Source: Prochlorococcus sp. scB243_495L20
Lineage (GTDB): Bacteria > Cyanobacteriota > Cyanobacteriia > PCC-6307 > Cyanobiaceae
Direction of reading: 5' to 3'
Assembly (NCBI GenBank): GCA_000634215.1
Contig: JFLX01000106.1
Location: forward strand, 95,515 to 159,514
Length of the DNA: 64,000 bases
A program made the position numbers and the translations under genes. Of this stretch, positions 63,253-64,000 are shown in pieces. Numbering within the stretch: the stretch's first letter is position 1; every line of letters starts with the position of its first letter. The notes below the pieces were generated by a model. That model was not told the DNA's origin, made no database searches, and saw only the letters and a list, made by a program, of their open reading frames with translations.

Positions 63253-64000
63253 TCAAGATATTTGTCTCGTTTTTATATTTCTCATTAGTTTTGTCAGTTC
63301 ATCCCCAATAGCAGAGGCATTTGAGCCACTTTTGCACTTTGATGCAGCAAATGAATGCAAAAGTACATATTTAGCAAAAAAATCTGTTGGTATATTTCTA
63401 CACAAGGTTAAATCAATCGCAGAACTACCAGCTACAAAACCAGATAAAAGGTCACCTAATCCAGCGCGAGCTGTCTGAGAATCGGTTCCAAAAAGTTGCC
63501 ATACTTTTTTATTATCAGCAATTACACTGTTAGCCCCCTTTAACAAAATACTGATATTGAATTCTTTTGCCGCATCACGAGCAAGTTCAACATTAGTCTT
63601 AGATTTGAAATTAGGAAATAATCTTCCAAATTCTTTGCTATGTGGTGTAATCCATGTCTTAAACTTTCTCTCTAAAAAAAAATTTGACCCTAACTTAGAT
63701 TCCGAAATTCTATTAAGTGCGTCTGCATCCAAGATCAATAATCCTCCAAAAGCCATGAGATATTCTTTTGATTTTTGCCAATCATCATTATCAATTCCTA
63801 TTCCTGGACCGACAGCTAATGAATCAAACGCACTTAAATCAATATTCTTTAATGCACTAAATAAAGATGAATTTCCATTTTGGTTAGATTGCATAGTTTC
63901 TTTTAAAACTATTTCTGGAGCAACTTGCCAAATAGATTCAGCCACTATTCCAGGGAGGACCGCAGAGATAAATCCTGCTCCACTTGATATAGCCCCTTTT
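63253..64000 (-). CDS. nnrD: NAD(P)H-hydrate dehydratase domain, N-terminus outside window
   Basis: Repairs hydrated NAD(P)H using ADP or ATP. Only the C-terminal about 248 codons lie in the window, with reading frame open to the edge (GAISSGAGFISAVLPGIVAE). Signature stretches are SLAVGPGIGIDNDDW, LLILDADALNRI, WITPHSKEFGRLFP, ILLKGANSVIAD and the phosphate-binding GLGDLLSGFVAGSSAIDL, as in the YjeF C-terminal ribokinase-like domain. The upstream part probably has the YjeF N-terminal epimerase domain (Nnr fusion), which cannot be checked. It is on the strand of the sigma factor gene, with 138 bp in between. Confidence 0.85.
   Translation of the reverse strand, partial: KGAISSGAGFISAVLPGIVAESIWQVAPEIVLKETMQSNQNGNSSLFSALKNIDLSAFDSLAVGPGIGIDNDDWQKSKEYLMAFGGLLILDADALNRISESKLGSNFFLERKFKTWITPHSKEFGRLFPNFKSKTNVELARDAAKEFNISILLKGANSVIADNKKVWQLFGTDSQTARAGLGDLLSGFVAGSSAIDLTLCRNIPTDFFAKYVLLHSFAASKCKSGSNASAIGDELTKLMRNIKTRQIS

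Noticed and set aside
1..64000. CRISPR arrays, insertion sequences, prophage genes, rRNA
   Set aside because: No regularly spaced repeats, transposase, integrase or structural phage genes and no rRNA sequence were seen. The only tandem repeat is the coding one in ffh.

Overview
The window is very AT-rich (coding DNA roughly 25-35% GC by eye), has short intergenic gaps and carries many cyanobacterial signature genes: a DUF3122 protein, a TIGR03792-type protein, a DUF3611 protein, an Ftn2/ARC6-like division protein, a ThiE with an extra N-terminal domain, a fused CbiE/CbiT methylase and a short group 2 sigma factor. Together with the small proteins and the gene order this points to a high-light-type Prochlorococcus chromosome. 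That assignment is an inference, since no marker such as 16S rRNA is present.

Region 1 (1 to about 30.3 kb) is a cell-surface polysaccharide island. It starts with sugar-nucleotide genes: UDP-glucose dehydrogenase (cut by the window edge), UDP-xylose synthase, GDP-mannose dehydratase and GDP-fucose synthase, a UDP-glucuronate 4-epimerase, and PseB/PseC of the pseudaminic acid route. Next come an EpsG-like membrane polymerase, a WecA-like initiating phosphosugar transferase, a CMP-nonulosonate synthetase and an MsbA/PglK-type ABC exporter. A block at 14.8-18.4 kb has visibly higher GC and encodes a formyltransferase, a NeuB/PseI synthase, a formyltransferase-GNAT fusion and a PIG-L deacetylase. 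This block sits between two decayed pieces of an older neuB/pseI gene. Remnants of a PIG-L deacetylase and of a DegT aminotransferase lie nearby, so one nonulosonic-acid cluster seems to have decayed while another was inserted into it. The island continues with glycosyltransferases, a GMC-type oxidoreductase operon, a GNAT protein, tRNA-Ala(GGC), a methyltransferase and a Wzz/Wzc-like chain-length protein.

Region 2 (30.3-34.8 kb) has lexA with a probable LexA box, then a carbamoyltransferase-SxtJ pair divergent from an SGNH hydrolase followed by a 44-residue membrane peptide. The latter set looks like a surface-glycan or lipid decoration module.

Region 3 (34.8-48.7 kb) is core chromosome: argF, ftsH, ribD, cobL, nadK, pheS, surE, ribF, thiE-thiS, larB and ispF, with conserved cyanobacterial small proteins between them. 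Region 4 (49.0-52.8 kb) is a second small, very AT-rich glycan island between ispF and trmD: a putative GT-B enzyme, a NodB-type deacetylase, a methyltransferase and a GtrA protein. Region 5 (52.9-64 kb) returns to core genes: trmD, era, a BI-1 membrane protein, phoH, rpsP, ffh with a coding tandem repeat, the Ftn2-like gene, pdhA, a group 2 sigma factor and a truncated nnrD-like gene.

The most notable signal is the split neuB/pseI remnant around a foreign-looking cassette whose gene content suggests N-formylated nonulosonic acids. Other points are an apparent ATT start codon, several inverted repeats, and a polysaccharide copolymerase with a kinase-like domain that has no nucleotide-binding motif.
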